Shown here one piece after another: positions 46,385 to 55,231 of a DNA stretch of 58,624 bases. The stretch's first letter is position 1. Each line of letters starts with the position of its first letter. The notes under the pieces were generated by a model. That model was given only the letters and a program-made list of their open reading frames with translations, was not told the origin of the DNA and did no database searches. The translations under genes were made by a program, and so were the position numbers. Origin of the DNA: Paenibacillaceae bacterium (GTDB taxonomy: Bacteria > Bacillota > Bacilli > Paenibacillales > CANHGK01); contig CANHGK010000017.1 in assembly GCA_947460235.1 (NCBI GenBank), positions 1 through 58,624 of the forward strand, in the 5' to 3' direction.

Positions 46385-47142
46385 CCACAGCTTCTACTCA
46401 AAAAACGATCAAGTTGATAGTTCAGCGTCAAGAAGGTCCGGACGCGTCATCCTTCAACGAAGAATTCGAAATTCCGTATCGTCCGAATATGAATGTTATT
46501 TCAGCGCTCATGGAAATCCAGCGCAATCCCGTTAACGCAAAAGGGAATAAAACGACTCCAGTTTGCTGGGAGTCGAACTGTTTGGAGGAAGTTTGCGGTG
46601 CTTGTTCAATGGTCATCAATGGTAAACCGCGCCAGGCATGTACGGCATTGATTGATAAATTGGAACAACCGATTCGCATTGCACCAATGCGTACCTTCCC
46701 AGTTGTGCGTGACGTTGTTGTCGACCGAAGCCAAATGTTTGAATCCCTGAAGAAAGTCAAAGCATGGATTCCGATTGACGGTACGTACGATCTTGGTCCT
46801 GGTCCGCGGATGCCTGAAGTGAAACGTCAATGGGCTTATGACCTTTCTCGTTGTATGACATGCGGCGTGTGTATGGAAGCGTGTCCGAATGTGAATCCGA
46901 CCTCTGATTTTATCGGTCCATTCGCGATCTCACAAGTACGTTTATTCAATGCACATCCAACGGGTGAAATGAATAAGCACGAGCGTATTGATGCATTGAT
47001 GGAAGACGGCGGGATTGCAGGTTGTGGGAACTCACAAAACTGTGTGCGCTCATGCCCGAAAGAAATTCCGTTAACGACTTCAATTGCCGAAATGAATAAA
47101 GAAACATCAATGTCCTTGTTCAAAAAATGGTTTACAAACTAA
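46381..47142 (+). CDS. sdhB: Succinate dehydrogenase iron-sulfur subunit
   Basis: 253 residues. The [2Fe-2S] ligands are in CWESNCLEEVCGAC and a later Cys (PRQAC). The [4Fe-4S]/[3Fe-4S] ligands are CMTCGVCMEACP and CGNSQNCVRSCP. It carries electrons from SdhA to the SdhC haems. Fe-S supply would come from the suf operon at 21.7-26.9 kb. Confidence 0.97.
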   Translation: MTTASTQKTIKLIVQRQEGPDASSFNEEFEIPYRPNMNVISALMEIQRNPVNAKGNKTTPVCWESNCLEEVCGACSMVINGKPRQACTALIDKLEQPIRIAPMRTFPVVRDVVVDRSQMFESLKKVKAWIPIDGTYDLGPGPRMPEVKRQWAYDLSRCMTCGVCMEACPNVNPTSDFIGPFAISQVRLFNAHPTGEMNKHERIDALMEDGGIAGCGNSQNCVRSCPKEIPLTTSIAEMNKETSMSLFKKWFTN

Positions 47143-47154
47143 TTACCACATCAA

Positions 47155-47208
47155 AAAGCATTCCTTTCTCATCTGAACCAATGGGGTTCGTGAGTAGGGA
47201 ATGCTTTT
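47155..47208. terminator. Terminator after sdhB (possibly bidirectional)
   Basis: AAAGCATTCC pairs with GGGAATGCTTT around a 34-nt loop, with T/A flanks on both sides. Confidence 0.7.
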
Positions 47209-47908
47209 AATTTATGATCCTTGATCGAAGGAGCGTCCAACTTCTTTCACTATCGATTACTTCGTGACGGGACAAACCACCTTCGATCAACATCGGTCCG
47301 CTTAGATCGTTCATCCGCGAGAACCATTGTTCCGCAAGTCGATCGATGCGGTTTGCTGATTCGTGCGCGAGTGTGAATAGGATATTCTCAGAGCGATCAT
47401 AATGGCCAAGTTGTTCATAATACAGCACAAGTTCAAAGCGTGTTTCAAGTGATAATTCATCGAGTACGCGGCCTTGTTCTAACCAAAAGCCTTCAAGTAT
47501 GGTTTCTATCCATTCACGCGCACCAATGGAGTCTAATTTATCAAGTGGTGCGATATGCCACGTCATCAGTGCACTATATAAACTCCTGCGCACGCAGGCT
47601 TCGAAAATTTGAAAGTTATTAGCTGATCTTGCCCGGCGAGCTTCCTCTAACAAAAGCAACGAAGCAGCAAAACAGCGATCTGCATCCAATTCAGCACCTT
47701 CAGGCCCAAGTAGACGAACACCATCACGCTCACTTAATGTTAACCAAACCCCAAGCGGAGGGATTCGGAAGCGGCGATACCATTCACCAATTTCGGCCCG
47801 TACGGATTCTAGTTGCAACGTTTCTTCGTCGGGATGTTGTTCGGTTTGTTTGCGTATCCACTGTGTGAGCATGAAAATTTGACGCATAATATAGTCATTC
47901 TGATACAT
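47207..47908 (-). CDS. DUF6483-type protein with tetratricopeptide-like helices
   Basis: 233 residues. The N-terminal YQNDYIMRQIFMLTQWIRK is a hallmark of the DUF6483 family; the rest is helical and may contain one TPR-like pair (FELVLYYEQLGHYDRSENIL). Function unknown. ATG 47908 follows GGAG by 8 nt and starts the conserved motif. It is last in a leftward three-gene operon after the DMT transporter. Confidence 0.75.
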   Translation of the reverse strand: MYQNDYIMRQIFMLTQWIRKQTEQHPDEETLQLESVRAEIGEWYRRFRIPPLGVWLTLSERDGVRLLGPEGAELDADRCFAASLLLLEEARRARSANNFQIFEACVRRSLYSALMTWHIAPLDKLDSIGAREWIETILEGFWLEQGRVLDELSLETRFELVLYYEQLGHYDRSENILFTLAHESANRIDRLAEQWFSRMNDLSGPMLIEGGLSRHEVIDSERSWTLLRSRIIN

Positions 47909-47923
47909 GTTCACCACTCCCGC

Positions 47924-48814
47924 TTAGTTCCATCGAATCAAAATTAACCCTGCAAAAATGAACAACAACGCAACCCATTGTAATCCGCGTAATCGTTCAC
48001 CGAACCAAATCATTGATCCAATCGCAATAATCATACTATTCGTCGCGAAAATTGGTGATACGACATTGGCTTGTCCACGTTCAAGGGCGTATGCATATAA
48101 TTGCATTCCGCCATAGGAACAAATCCCACTTGCGAAGCCCCACAACAAACCAATCGAGTTGCCACTATTTCTTTCTCGTTTTTTCCACAATCGTATAACT
48201 GGCGGTGAAAACCAAGCGAGTGACCATCCATAAGCGATGGCGAGCACGGTGTCATTATGCAAATCCCATGATTGTGTTACTTTTAAACCACCATTGCGCA
48301 GTGCAAATAGTAGCATCGCAGCAAAAACGAGCAAAAACCATTTTGCAGGCAAATGAGTTTGCTCGAGCACCGAGCGATTGGGCTTGTAAGATAACAAAAA
48401 AACCGAGAGCACAAGTATACCGATGGAAATCCATTGCCATACACGTAATGGTTCCTGATACCACCATGTGCTAAACAGAATGACAAAAATAATATTCATA
48501 TTTGTAATCGGGGAGGTTAGACTAGCAGGTCCAGCATTAAGTGCGCGCATAAACAAATCGTTTCCCCAAGCAGAACCACTTCCAACCAATATGCCGCCAA
48601 GTAACAACAACCATGACATCGAGGACCAGGAAACGTGACCGGCAATTGCTGAATGAGCCGTAAACAATAAGGTCCCCATACAATACAATCCGAACAAAAG
48701 ATGTGGTGTTGAACCTTGTTGTGCATGCGATGCCTTCATCATTAATCCGGCAAGCCCGAATACAATTGCACTCGCGATTGCTAAACCGAACCAGTCGCTC
48801 ATCAAAACGGTCAC
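47924..48814 (-). CDS. DMT-superfamily (EamA) transporter
   Basis: 296 residues with about ten membrane helices in two EamA repeats. The first repeat holds NAGPASLTSPITNMN and the second ALERGQANVVSPIFATN, the paired motifs seen in EamA carriers. Substrate unknown; such proteins usually export amino acids or other metabolites. It overlaps the upstream PHP phosphatase gene by 4 nt. Confidence 0.88.
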   Translation of the reverse strand: MTVLMSDWFGLAIASAIVFGLAGLMMKASHAQQGSTPHLLFGLYCMGTLLFTAHSAIAGHVSWSSMSWLLLLGGILVGSGSAWGNDLFMRALNAGPASLTSPITNMNIIFVILFSTWWYQEPLRVWQWISIGILVLSVFLLSYKPNRSVLEQTHLPAKWFLLVFAAMLLFALRNGGLKVTQSWDLHNDTVLAIAYGWSLAWFSPPVIRLWKKRERNSGNSIGLLWGFASGICSYGGMQLYAYALERGQANVVSPIFATNSMIIAIGSMIWFGERLRGLQWVALLFIFAGLILIRWN

Positions 48815-49617
48815 AGTTCTATTCTCACTTTATGTTTATTCCGAAAGAAAACCCAATCCTTGTAACCAATCTCTTTTAATTTTGCACCAACAAGATCAAA
48901 ATCATCGCCAACCCGCTCTGGGATGTGTGAGTCTGAACCAAGCGTGATATCAACATCGTAAAAAAACGCCCGTTCCAAAATTTCGTCGGAAGGATACCAA
49001 CCGCCGGACCATTTTGTTTTACCGGATGTATTCACTTCGACAGCCAATCCGTGTTCCCCGACAATCCGTAATGTTTCTTCTATAATATCCGTTGGAATTT
49101 CGGAAAATTCAGGGTAATAGCCTTTCATCGCATCAATGTGTCCAAGCACGTGAAACAACCCGCACGTTGCCGAACCTTGAACTAGACGATAGTATTCTTC
49201 TTTTTGTACGATTTTTTGCGCCAACGTCAAACCTTGCCAGCGCGTTTTGTTGAAAATACTTGCACCGCCGCTCAAATGAACGGAACCAATAATATAGTCA
49301 AAAGGTACATGCTCGAATGCTTTGCGGTATACATCGATGACCGCTGGAAAATAATCTGATTCCATACCAAGGAGTACTTCAATTTTTCCTGCATATTTTT
49401 GTTTTAACGACAGTACTTCCGCAACATATTCGGGGAACATACTAATCGCCATTGCGATGCCAGGACTTGAATGATCACCTTCACGTGCAAAAAACGGTGA
49501 GTGATCCGAAATGCCGATGACCTGTAATTCGGCTCGTATGGCTGCTTTGATATAGTCTTCAATGGTGCCGCTTGCATGTCCGCAACGCTCGTGATGTGTG
49601 TGTAAGTCAAATTTCAT
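48811..49617 (-). CDS. hisJ: Histidinol-phosphatase, PHP family
   Basis: 268 residues. PHP metal ligands are visible: DLHTHHERCGH, GISDHSP, GMESDY, GSVHLSGG, GHIDAMK and GSDSHIP. Full-length for the HisJ/HisK type that dephosphorylates L-histidinol phosphate. No other his genes are adjacent, so the role in histidine synthesis is by homology. It is coupled to the DMT transporter gene. Confidence 0.9.
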   Translation of the reverse strand: MKFDLHTHHERCGHASGTIEDYIKAAIRAELQVIGISDHSPFFAREGDHSSPGIAMAISMFPEYVAEVLSLKQKYAGKIEVLLGMESDYFPAVIDVYRKAFEHVPFDYIIGSVHLSGGASIFNKTRWQGLTLAQKIVQKEEYYRLVQGSATCGLFHVLGHIDAMKGYYPEFSEIPTDIIEETLRIVGEHGLAVEVNTSGKTKWSGGWYPSDEILERAFFYDVDITLGSDSHIPERVGDDFDLVGAKLKEIGYKDWVFFRNKHKVRIEL

Positions 49618-49642
49618 CCGTTTTTCAGTCCTTTGTATTCGA

Positions 49643-50542
49643 TTACGTCGCGTAAAAATCGGTTTCTGACATTCCCTTCAAATCGTCAAGGAATTGACGC
49701 ATCGCTACACTAATGTAACGCCCCGAACGATACATAATACCGACCGGATGAACGACGTTTAGTTCTTGAATCGGTATGATTTGCAATGATTTGCGTCTTA
49801 ATTCTTCACTAATGGAAAGTTTGGATACGATGGCAGCACCTAAATTCAACTCAACCATCCGTTTAACTTCTTCACTGCTAGACAATTCCATAACAATCAA
49901 AGGCGAAATGTTGTATGCTTTAAATACGTGGTCAACAAATCGGCGTCCTGCTGTTTCCGGTGCAAGCATAATTAAAGGTATGTTTCGCAAATCCTCGATG
50001 TGCAACGGTTCGGAAGTGCTTATTGGATGTTCTGGTGATGCGATCAACATGAATTGGTCGTAATATAAGGTTGAGGCTTCAATTTGATTTGGTTTTTCAA
50101 ACAAGTAACCGATGCCGATATCAACGGAACCATTTTCGACACTGCTTATAATTTGCGAAGAAGTCATGGAATGGATTCTCGATTTAATTAATGGATAGGA
50201 ATTTTGGAAATAAGATAATACACGCGGCAAAATTTGCATGGCAATCGATGTCGTCGTACCGATTTCGATGTGACCTTGTGGGTGCTGTTCGAGGTCGGAT
50301 AATTTATCGCGTAATTCTTTTACGGTTTTGAGCATGCCTTCGGCATATTCTGCAAATAATTTTCCGCCTTCTGTCAAAGCAACCGGATGATTTCGATCGA
50401 CAAGAATAATTTTGAATTCATCTTCAAGATTTTTGATTTGAGCGGATACGGCAGGTTGCGTTAAATTAAGTAATTCTCCCGCTTTTCGGAAACTCATTGT
50501 ACGAGACAAGGTTAAAAACGTCTCCAATTGTGTTAAATTCAT
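49643..50542 (-). CDS. LysR-type transcriptional regulator
   Basis: 299 residues. Winged helix MNLTQLETFLTLSRTMSFRK with TQPAVSAQIKNLEDEF, then an effector domain (about 90-290). ATG 50542 follows CGGAG by 8 nt. It resembles CysL/CcpC-type regulators in general layout, but the target cannot be assigned. Divergent from cheX. Confidence 0.88.
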   Translation of the reverse strand: MNLTQLETFLTLSRTMSFRKAGELLNLTQPAVSAQIKNLEDEFKIILVDRNHPVALTEGGKLFAEYAEGMLKTVKELRDKLSDLEQHPQGHIEIGTTTSIAMQILPRVLSYFQNSYPLIKSRIHSMTSSQIISSVENGSVDIGIGYLFEKPNQIEASTLYYDQFMLIASPEHPISTSEPLHIEDLRNIPLIMLAPETAGRRFVDHVFKAYNISPLIVMELSSSEEVKRMVELNLGAAIVSKLSISEELRRKSLQIIPIQELNVVHPVGIMYRSGRYISVAMRQFLDDLKGMSETDFYAT

Positions 50543-50719
50543 TGTTGTTACTCCGTTCGCGAAAGGTAATAAATTTATTTTATCAGATACATCAATCACA
50601 ATAAACTTTTTTTAATTTAAAAATGTAGCAGGAGTTTACTAATGAATTGTCGAAAATTTTAACTATGCAAGAAACAAACTAATTTCGATGATACCTTTAA
50701 CCGAAGAGAGAGGATCCAG

Positions 50720-51178
50720 ATGAGAGCAGAATACATCAATCCTTTTATTGAATCCGCGCGACACGTCATTGAACAAACGACGAACATTAGCCCGGAACCC
50801 GGCAAGCTCGGGATTAAGGACCTCAAGTTTACAGAAAACTATGTGTGGATCCAAATCGGTATGATCGGTCAAATGACTGGTGACGTTGTATTTGGTATTA
50901 AAGAATCTGTTGCCCTCAAACTCATCTCGGCGATGATGGGCGGATTTGTTGTCACACAAATGGATGACATTGGCCGAAGTGCCATTTCTGAACTTGGTAA
51001 CATGATCAGCGGCAACGCGAGTACGATCTTGTTTAATCAGGGTGTTCGTGTGGATATTACACCACCTAAGATCATTGAATCTGCACAGGCTGCTGGATTC
51101 CAACCGAAAAAAGCATTAACAATCCCATTAAATGTTGAGGGTGTTGGGGTTATTGAAATGCTTGTTGTGGTCACTTAA
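50720..51178 (+). CDS. cheX: CheX-type chemotaxis phosphatase
   Basis: 152 residues. The CheC/CheX phosphatase motif is present once (SELGNMISGNAS: Glu and Asn spaced three apart). CheX proteins dephosphorylate CheY-P and form dimers. Ribosome site AGAGGA precedes the ATG. No other che genes are adjacent. A terminator follows. Confidence 0.88.
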   Translation: MRAEYINPFIESARHVIEQTTNISPEPGKLGIKDLKFTENYVWIQIGMIGQMTGDVVFGIKESVALKLISAMMGGFVVTQMDDIGRSAISELGNMISGNASTILFNQGVRVDITPPKIIESAQAAGFQPKKALTIPLNVEGVGVIEMLVVVT

Positions 51179-51196
51179 TCGAATGGAAACACCTGA

Positions 51197-51224
51197 GCAG
51201 TAGTGCATCGCTACTGCTTTTTTT
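51197..51224 (+). terminator. Terminator after cheX
   Basis: GCAGTAG and CTACTGC pair around TGCATCG, followed by T7. Confidence 0.85.
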
Positions 51225-51247
51225 ATTTTGTTCAGGAGGTTAGTGCG

Positions 51248-52024
51248 ATGGATTGGAAAAATAAAGTCGTTGTTGTAACGGGTGGGTCAAGCGGGATCGG
51301 AGAGGCGATTGCAAGGGTGCTTGATGTGCGAGGAGCAATCGTTGTACTGGCTTCAAGGAATGAAGAGGAACTGAAGCGGGTACTTGGCCGATTGTCTGAT
51401 CGGGCGTATGCTCTTTCATTGGATGTGAGTGATCCTGTTGCAGTCGAAGAGTTTTTTTGCGGCGTCGAAAAAGGAATTGGTCCTGTAGAAGGTCTTATTA
51501 ATAATGCAGGGTTTGGCGTGTTCAACAAATTCGTAGAAGCGAGTGTCATTGATTTCGAACGGATGATGGCGGTGAACTATTTTGGCACGCTATATTGTTC
51601 AAAAGCGGTTTTGCCAGGAATGTTGGAGCGCAAAAGTGGGTTTATCGTAAACATTGCCTCCCTTGCTGGGAAAGTCGGTACGCCGAAATCATCAGGTTAT
51701 AGCGCGACGAAACATGCAGTGCTCGGATTCACAAATGCACTTCGCATGGAGATGGACGGAAAAGGTGTGTTTATCGGTGCAATGAATCCAGGGCCGGTGA
51801 AGACGAAATTTTTTGAAAAAGCAGATCCAAGTGGAGACTATGTAAAAAATGTGCAATGGATGATGCTGACACCGGAATCGGTGGCGCTCGAGGTTGCGTT
51901 AATGATTGAAAAACAAATTCCTGAAGTTGATTTGCCAAAATCGATGAAGTGGCTTACAAGATTATACGGCGCTGCTCCTAGGCTAATGGACAAAGTAGCA
52001 AAACGTTGGCTAAATCAGAAGTAA
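51248..52024 (+). CDS. Short-chain dehydrogenase/reductase
   Basis: 258 residues. Cofactor site TGGSSGIGEA (about 11-20), NNAG motif, and catalytic Ser-Tyr-Lys (NIASLAGK, YSATKHA). The N-terminal NADP-preferring pattern and the C-terminal lipophilic tail resemble DltE/YqjQ-like SDRs. Substrate not assignable. AGGAGG lies 7 nt before the ATG at 51248. Confidence 0.92.
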   Translation: MDWKNKVVVVTGGSSGIGEAIARVLDVRGAIVVLASRNEEELKRVLGRLSDRAYALSLDVSDPVAVEEFFCGVEKGIGPVEGLINNAGFGVFNKFVEASVIDFERMMAVNYFGTLYCSKAVLPGMLERKSGFIVNIASLAGKVGTPKSSGYSATKHAVLGFTNALRMEMDGKGVFIGAMNPGPVKTKFFEKADPSGDYVKNVQWMMLTPESVALEVALMIEKQIPEVDLPKSMKWLTRLYGAAPRLMDKVAKRWLNQK

Positions 52025-52066
52025 TTTTTGCTTCATTTGCAGGAGAATTTTTTTGGAGTAGCGAAT

Positions 52067-53806
52067 ATGAATCAAACTAGCGAATTTTTTGCTTATGTGC
52101 ACCAGGGAGGTGACAGCTTGAGCGTGAATCGATATAAAACATTAATTGATCATTTGCCGGTCATGATTTTCTCGCTGGATTCGGCAGGTTGTCTCGCAGA
52201 AGTTAATGCTTTCTTTCTAAAGAAGCTTGGTTATAAAGAGGAAGAAGTACTAGGTAAACCAATTACTGAATTTATTAGTGGTGGTTACAAAGATCTATTT
52301 TTAACGCAATGTCTCGCAAAATTACAGGAACAGGACGAAATTGTCCCCCTCGAATTGCAATTAACAACCAAGGCGGGCATCTGGATTGATGGTTCATTAA
52401 CGGGAAGTCGGATCACCGACGGTGCAATGGGAGGGAATATTCTATTTTTCTCCATTCTTGATGTGACGGAGCAACGCCGCACGGTTAAAGAGATCGAGCA
52501 AATGGCATATCATGATGATTTGACTGGATTGCCAAACCGTTTATTGTTCCGTGACCGTCTACAAATGTCGATGAGTCAAGCACAACGTTTAAATCAAAAT
52601 GTTGCGATTTTGTTTATTGATATTGACCGATTTAAGTTGATTAATGATAGTTACGGACATCAAGTCGGTGACAAGTTATTGGCGTATATGGCGTATCAAT
52701 TGATGAAACATATTCGCAAAGGGGATACGGTTTCCCGATTCAGTGGAGATAAGTTCATGATGTCGGTTCCGTTTATGGCAAATGAGGAAGATTGCTATTT
52801 GATTGGGAACCGGATTTTAGACTTTATGAAGTCACCGTTTATGGTGGAAGATCACGAATTTCAAATGACAGCGAGTATTGGGATTAGTTTATTCCCGCGT
52901 GACGGTCAAGATGTGGATTCGTTGATCAAATGTGCAGATTTGGCGATGTCCCGTGCGAAGCAAAATGCGGGGAATCGTTTTGAAGTGTACACTCCTGCGA
53001 TGAATGAACAAATCTTAAAAAAAATGAATCTCGACCGGGACATGCGCAAAGCGTTGGAGCGAGAAGAGTATGTGCTTTTCTATCAACCGCAAGTCATGTT
53101 GCCAGAAGGTCGCGTTTATGGTGCGGAAGGTTTAATTCGTTGGCGTTCTCCAGAACGTGGACTCGTACCACCGATGGAATTTATTCCACTCGCGGAAGAA
53201 ACGGGTATGATCGTGCAACTTGGTTATTGGGTGCTTCGAGATGCTTGTCGTCAAACGAGGGTATGGTTGGATCAAGGGATGTCACCGATTACGATTTCGG
53301 TAAACATTTCTCCGAGACAATTTGCACAAACTGATTTTGTTCAGCGTGTGAGTCAAATTCTCGAAGAAACAAAATGTGAACCGAAATATATTTGTTTAGA
53401 AATTACGGAATCGACGATGATCAATGATTTTGAGTCGAGTATTAAAATCATTAAAGATTTGATTGATCTCGGATTAACGATGTCGATCGATGATTTTGGT
53501 ACCGGGTATTCATCGTTGTCGTTGCTCTATCGCTTACCAATTCATTCTGTCAAAATTGATCGCAGTTTTGTACAGCAAATGAGCCAGTCTCAAGATAGTT
53601 CAATCGTCAATGCAATCATCGCAATGTGTCACCGCTTGAATTTGAAGGTTGTCGCAGAAGGTGTTGAAACGATCGAGCAATATGATTTGCTCATTCAAGA
53701 TGGTTGTGACTCAGTTCAAGGTTATTATATTGGTCGTCCAATGCCTGCGCCGGATTTCGAAAAATTTATGTTGAATTTCAAAGCGGTGGAACCGACTTCA
53801 AAGTAA
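52067..53806 (+). CDS. PAS-GGDEF-EAL protein: c-di-GMP phosphodiesterase with degenerate cyclase site
   Basis: About 579 residues. PAS (about 20-140), GGDEF-type domain (about 145-310) and EAL domain (about 325-570). The cyclase signature reads SGDKF instead of GG(D/E)EF, so synthesis is unlikely. The EAL part keeps GAEGLIRW, the metal ligands in NISPRQF, CLEITES and IDDFGTGYS, the Lys in VKIDRSF, and VAEGVET, so hydrolysis of c-di-GMP is likely. Two starts have ribosome sites: ATG 52067 after GGAG, and TTG 52118 after GGGAGGTGA. It may lower c-di-GMP sensed by the PilZ protein at 20.4 kb. Confidence 0.9.
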   Translation: MNQTSEFFAYVHQGGDSLSVNRYKTLIDHLPVMIFSLDSAGCLAEVNAFFLKKLGYKEEEVLGKPITEFISGGYKDLFLTQCLAKLQEQDEIVPLELQLTTKAGIWIDGSLTGSRITDGAMGGNILFFSILDVTEQRRTVKEIEQMAYHDDLTGLPNRLLFRDRLQMSMSQAQRLNQNVAILFIDIDRFKLINDSYGHQVGDKLLAYMAYQLMKHIRKGDTVSRFSGDKFMMSVPFMANEEDCYLIGNRILDFMKSPFMVEDHEFQMTASIGISLFPRDGQDVDSLIKCADLAMSRAKQNAGNRFEVYTPAMNEQILKKMNLDRDMRKALEREEYVLFYQPQVMLPEGRVYGAEGLIRWRSPERGLVPPMEFIPLAEETGMIVQLGYWVLRDACRQTRVWLDQGMSPITISVNISPRQFAQTDFVQRVSQILEETKCEPKYICLEITESTMINDFESSIKIIKDLIDLGLTMSIDDFGTGYSSLSLLYRLPIHSVKIDRSFVQQMSQSQDSSIVNAIIAMCHRLNLKVVAEGVETIEQYDLLIQDGCDSVQGYYIGRPMPAPDFEKFMLNFKAVEPTSK

Positions 53807-53820
53807 ATCACATTTAAAAT

Positions 53821-53866
53821 AAAAAAGAGACCTCAAATGCTACCGGCATCTGGAGGTCTCTTTTTT
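53821..53866. terminator. Bidirectional terminator
   Basis: AAAAAAGAGACCTC and GAGGTCTCTTTTTT form a symmetric hairpin between convergent genes. Confidence 0.88.
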
Positions 53867-53878
53867 ATTGGTGAATAA

Positions 53879-55186
53879 TTAAACAGCAGGTACGCCAGTT
53901 AGGTCGCAAACGCCTTGATAAATTAATTCGAACAAATCATCCAATTGTGATTCTTCGGTACAGGAGAATGCTACGCGTAAGTCCGTTTCCCCTAACGCAA
54001 TTGTTCCAACGCCATACTGATTCAATAAATGTTGACGTAGCGTTTCTGCGTCAACGGTTTTTAATTTTAAGCACATAAAGTAACCAGAATTAAATGGGTA
54101 GTACTCCCAAACCGAAATGAATTTCTCGTTGTTCAAAATTGATTTTACGCGTTGACCGCGTGATTTCATAATTTCAAACTTGGCTTGTTTCTGTTCTTCA
54201 AATGCCGGATCTTGAAGCGCTTGTAGGACAAAAGTTTGCGATGGGTGCGGTCCGCTAGAAATGGTAGCGCGGATTATGCCCATCGTTTTTTGTTCTAACG
54301 CATCCAGCAATGCTTGATCTTCATGAGCGTAGGTAATGAATCCGACGCGGAATCCCCAAACATATTCTTCTTTTGTTGCCCCATCCACTTTTATCGGCAA
54401 AATCCGTTCGTGTAATTGAGCCAATTTGCCGAATAATGATTCGTGCAAACTTTCTTCAAAAAACAAGCTGAAATACGCGTCGTCCAAAACAGCTACAATA
54501 TTAATTCCTTGATCCGCTGCACGTGTCAACGCAGAAATGATTTCATCACCCTCAGCAACCGTTGGCGTGTAGCCTGTTGGGTTGTTGGGGAAGTTTAGCA
54601 CGACAACTGCCTTGCCTTTGTCTTTTTGTGCAATTAACGCTTGGAACAATGCGTCGGCGTTGAATTTCTTTTGTTCGTTGTATAGCGGATAGTAAACAAG
54701 TTCTCCGCCGCGGCGAATGCCAAACGTTAATTCGTAGTTCTCCCAGTTTTTATCTGGGATAATAACAGCATCACCAGGACCTACAAATAGGTCAGCTACA
54801 ATACTGAGTCCATGAGTTAATGCGTTAGTGACAATCGGGTTACTTAATTTTTTACCAGCAACGGATGGATTCTCTTTTTCCATTTTAACTTTCCAAGCGG
54901 TGCGCAATTCTGGTTTTCCTGCTGGAGGTGCATATGGGTACAAATCTTTCGGTGCAAAGGCAGAAAGTTTGGACTGAATGACATCCAAATACATAGGTTT
55001 ATTTCCTTCAGTTGCAGTTCCGATCGTTGCGTTATACTTTGTTGCTTTCTTTGCTGCCTCCGCGGATTGACTCAAAATACCTTCCTTCGGAAAATAAATA
55101 AGACGTCCTAAATCGGATAACATTTCGAACATGTTTGGGTTGCCACGTTGAATCGTGTCATTTAATTGTTGGCATAACGGATGCAT
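53879..55186 (-). CDS. Class I/II PLP-dependent aminotransferase
   Basis: 435 residues. Aminotransferase fold with PPAGKPELRTAW, NFPNNPTGYTPT, DDAYFSLFF, and the PLP-lysine region VDGATKEEYVWGFRVG. The substrate is probably an amino acid but cannot be narrowed. GGAAGG lies 7 nt before the ATG. Monocistronic, convergent with the EAL gene. Confidence 0.88.
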   Translation of the reverse strand: MHPLCQQLNDTIQRGNPNMFEMLSDLGRLIYFPKEGILSQSAEAAKKATKYNATIGTATEGNKPMYLDVIQSKLSAFAPKDLYPYAPPAGKPELRTAWKVKMEKENPSVAGKKLSNPIVTNALTHGLSIVADLFVGPGDAVIIPDKNWENYELTFGIRRGGELVYYPLYNEQKKFNADALFQALIAQKDKGKAVVVLNFPNNPTGYTPTVAEGDEIISALTRAADQGINIVAVLDDAYFSLFFEESLHESLFGKLAQLHERILPIKVDGATKEEYVWGFRVGFITYAHEDQALLDALEQKTMGIIRATISSGPHPSQTFVLQALQDPAFEEQKQAKFEIMKSRGQRVKSILNNEKFISVWEYYPFNSGYFMCLKLKTVDAETLRQHLLNQYGVGTIALGETDLRVAFSCTEESQLDDLFELIYQGVCDLTGVPAV

Positions 55187-55231
55187 GAAATACCTTCCTT
55201 CCTAAATGTCAGATGACAATTAAAAATTATA

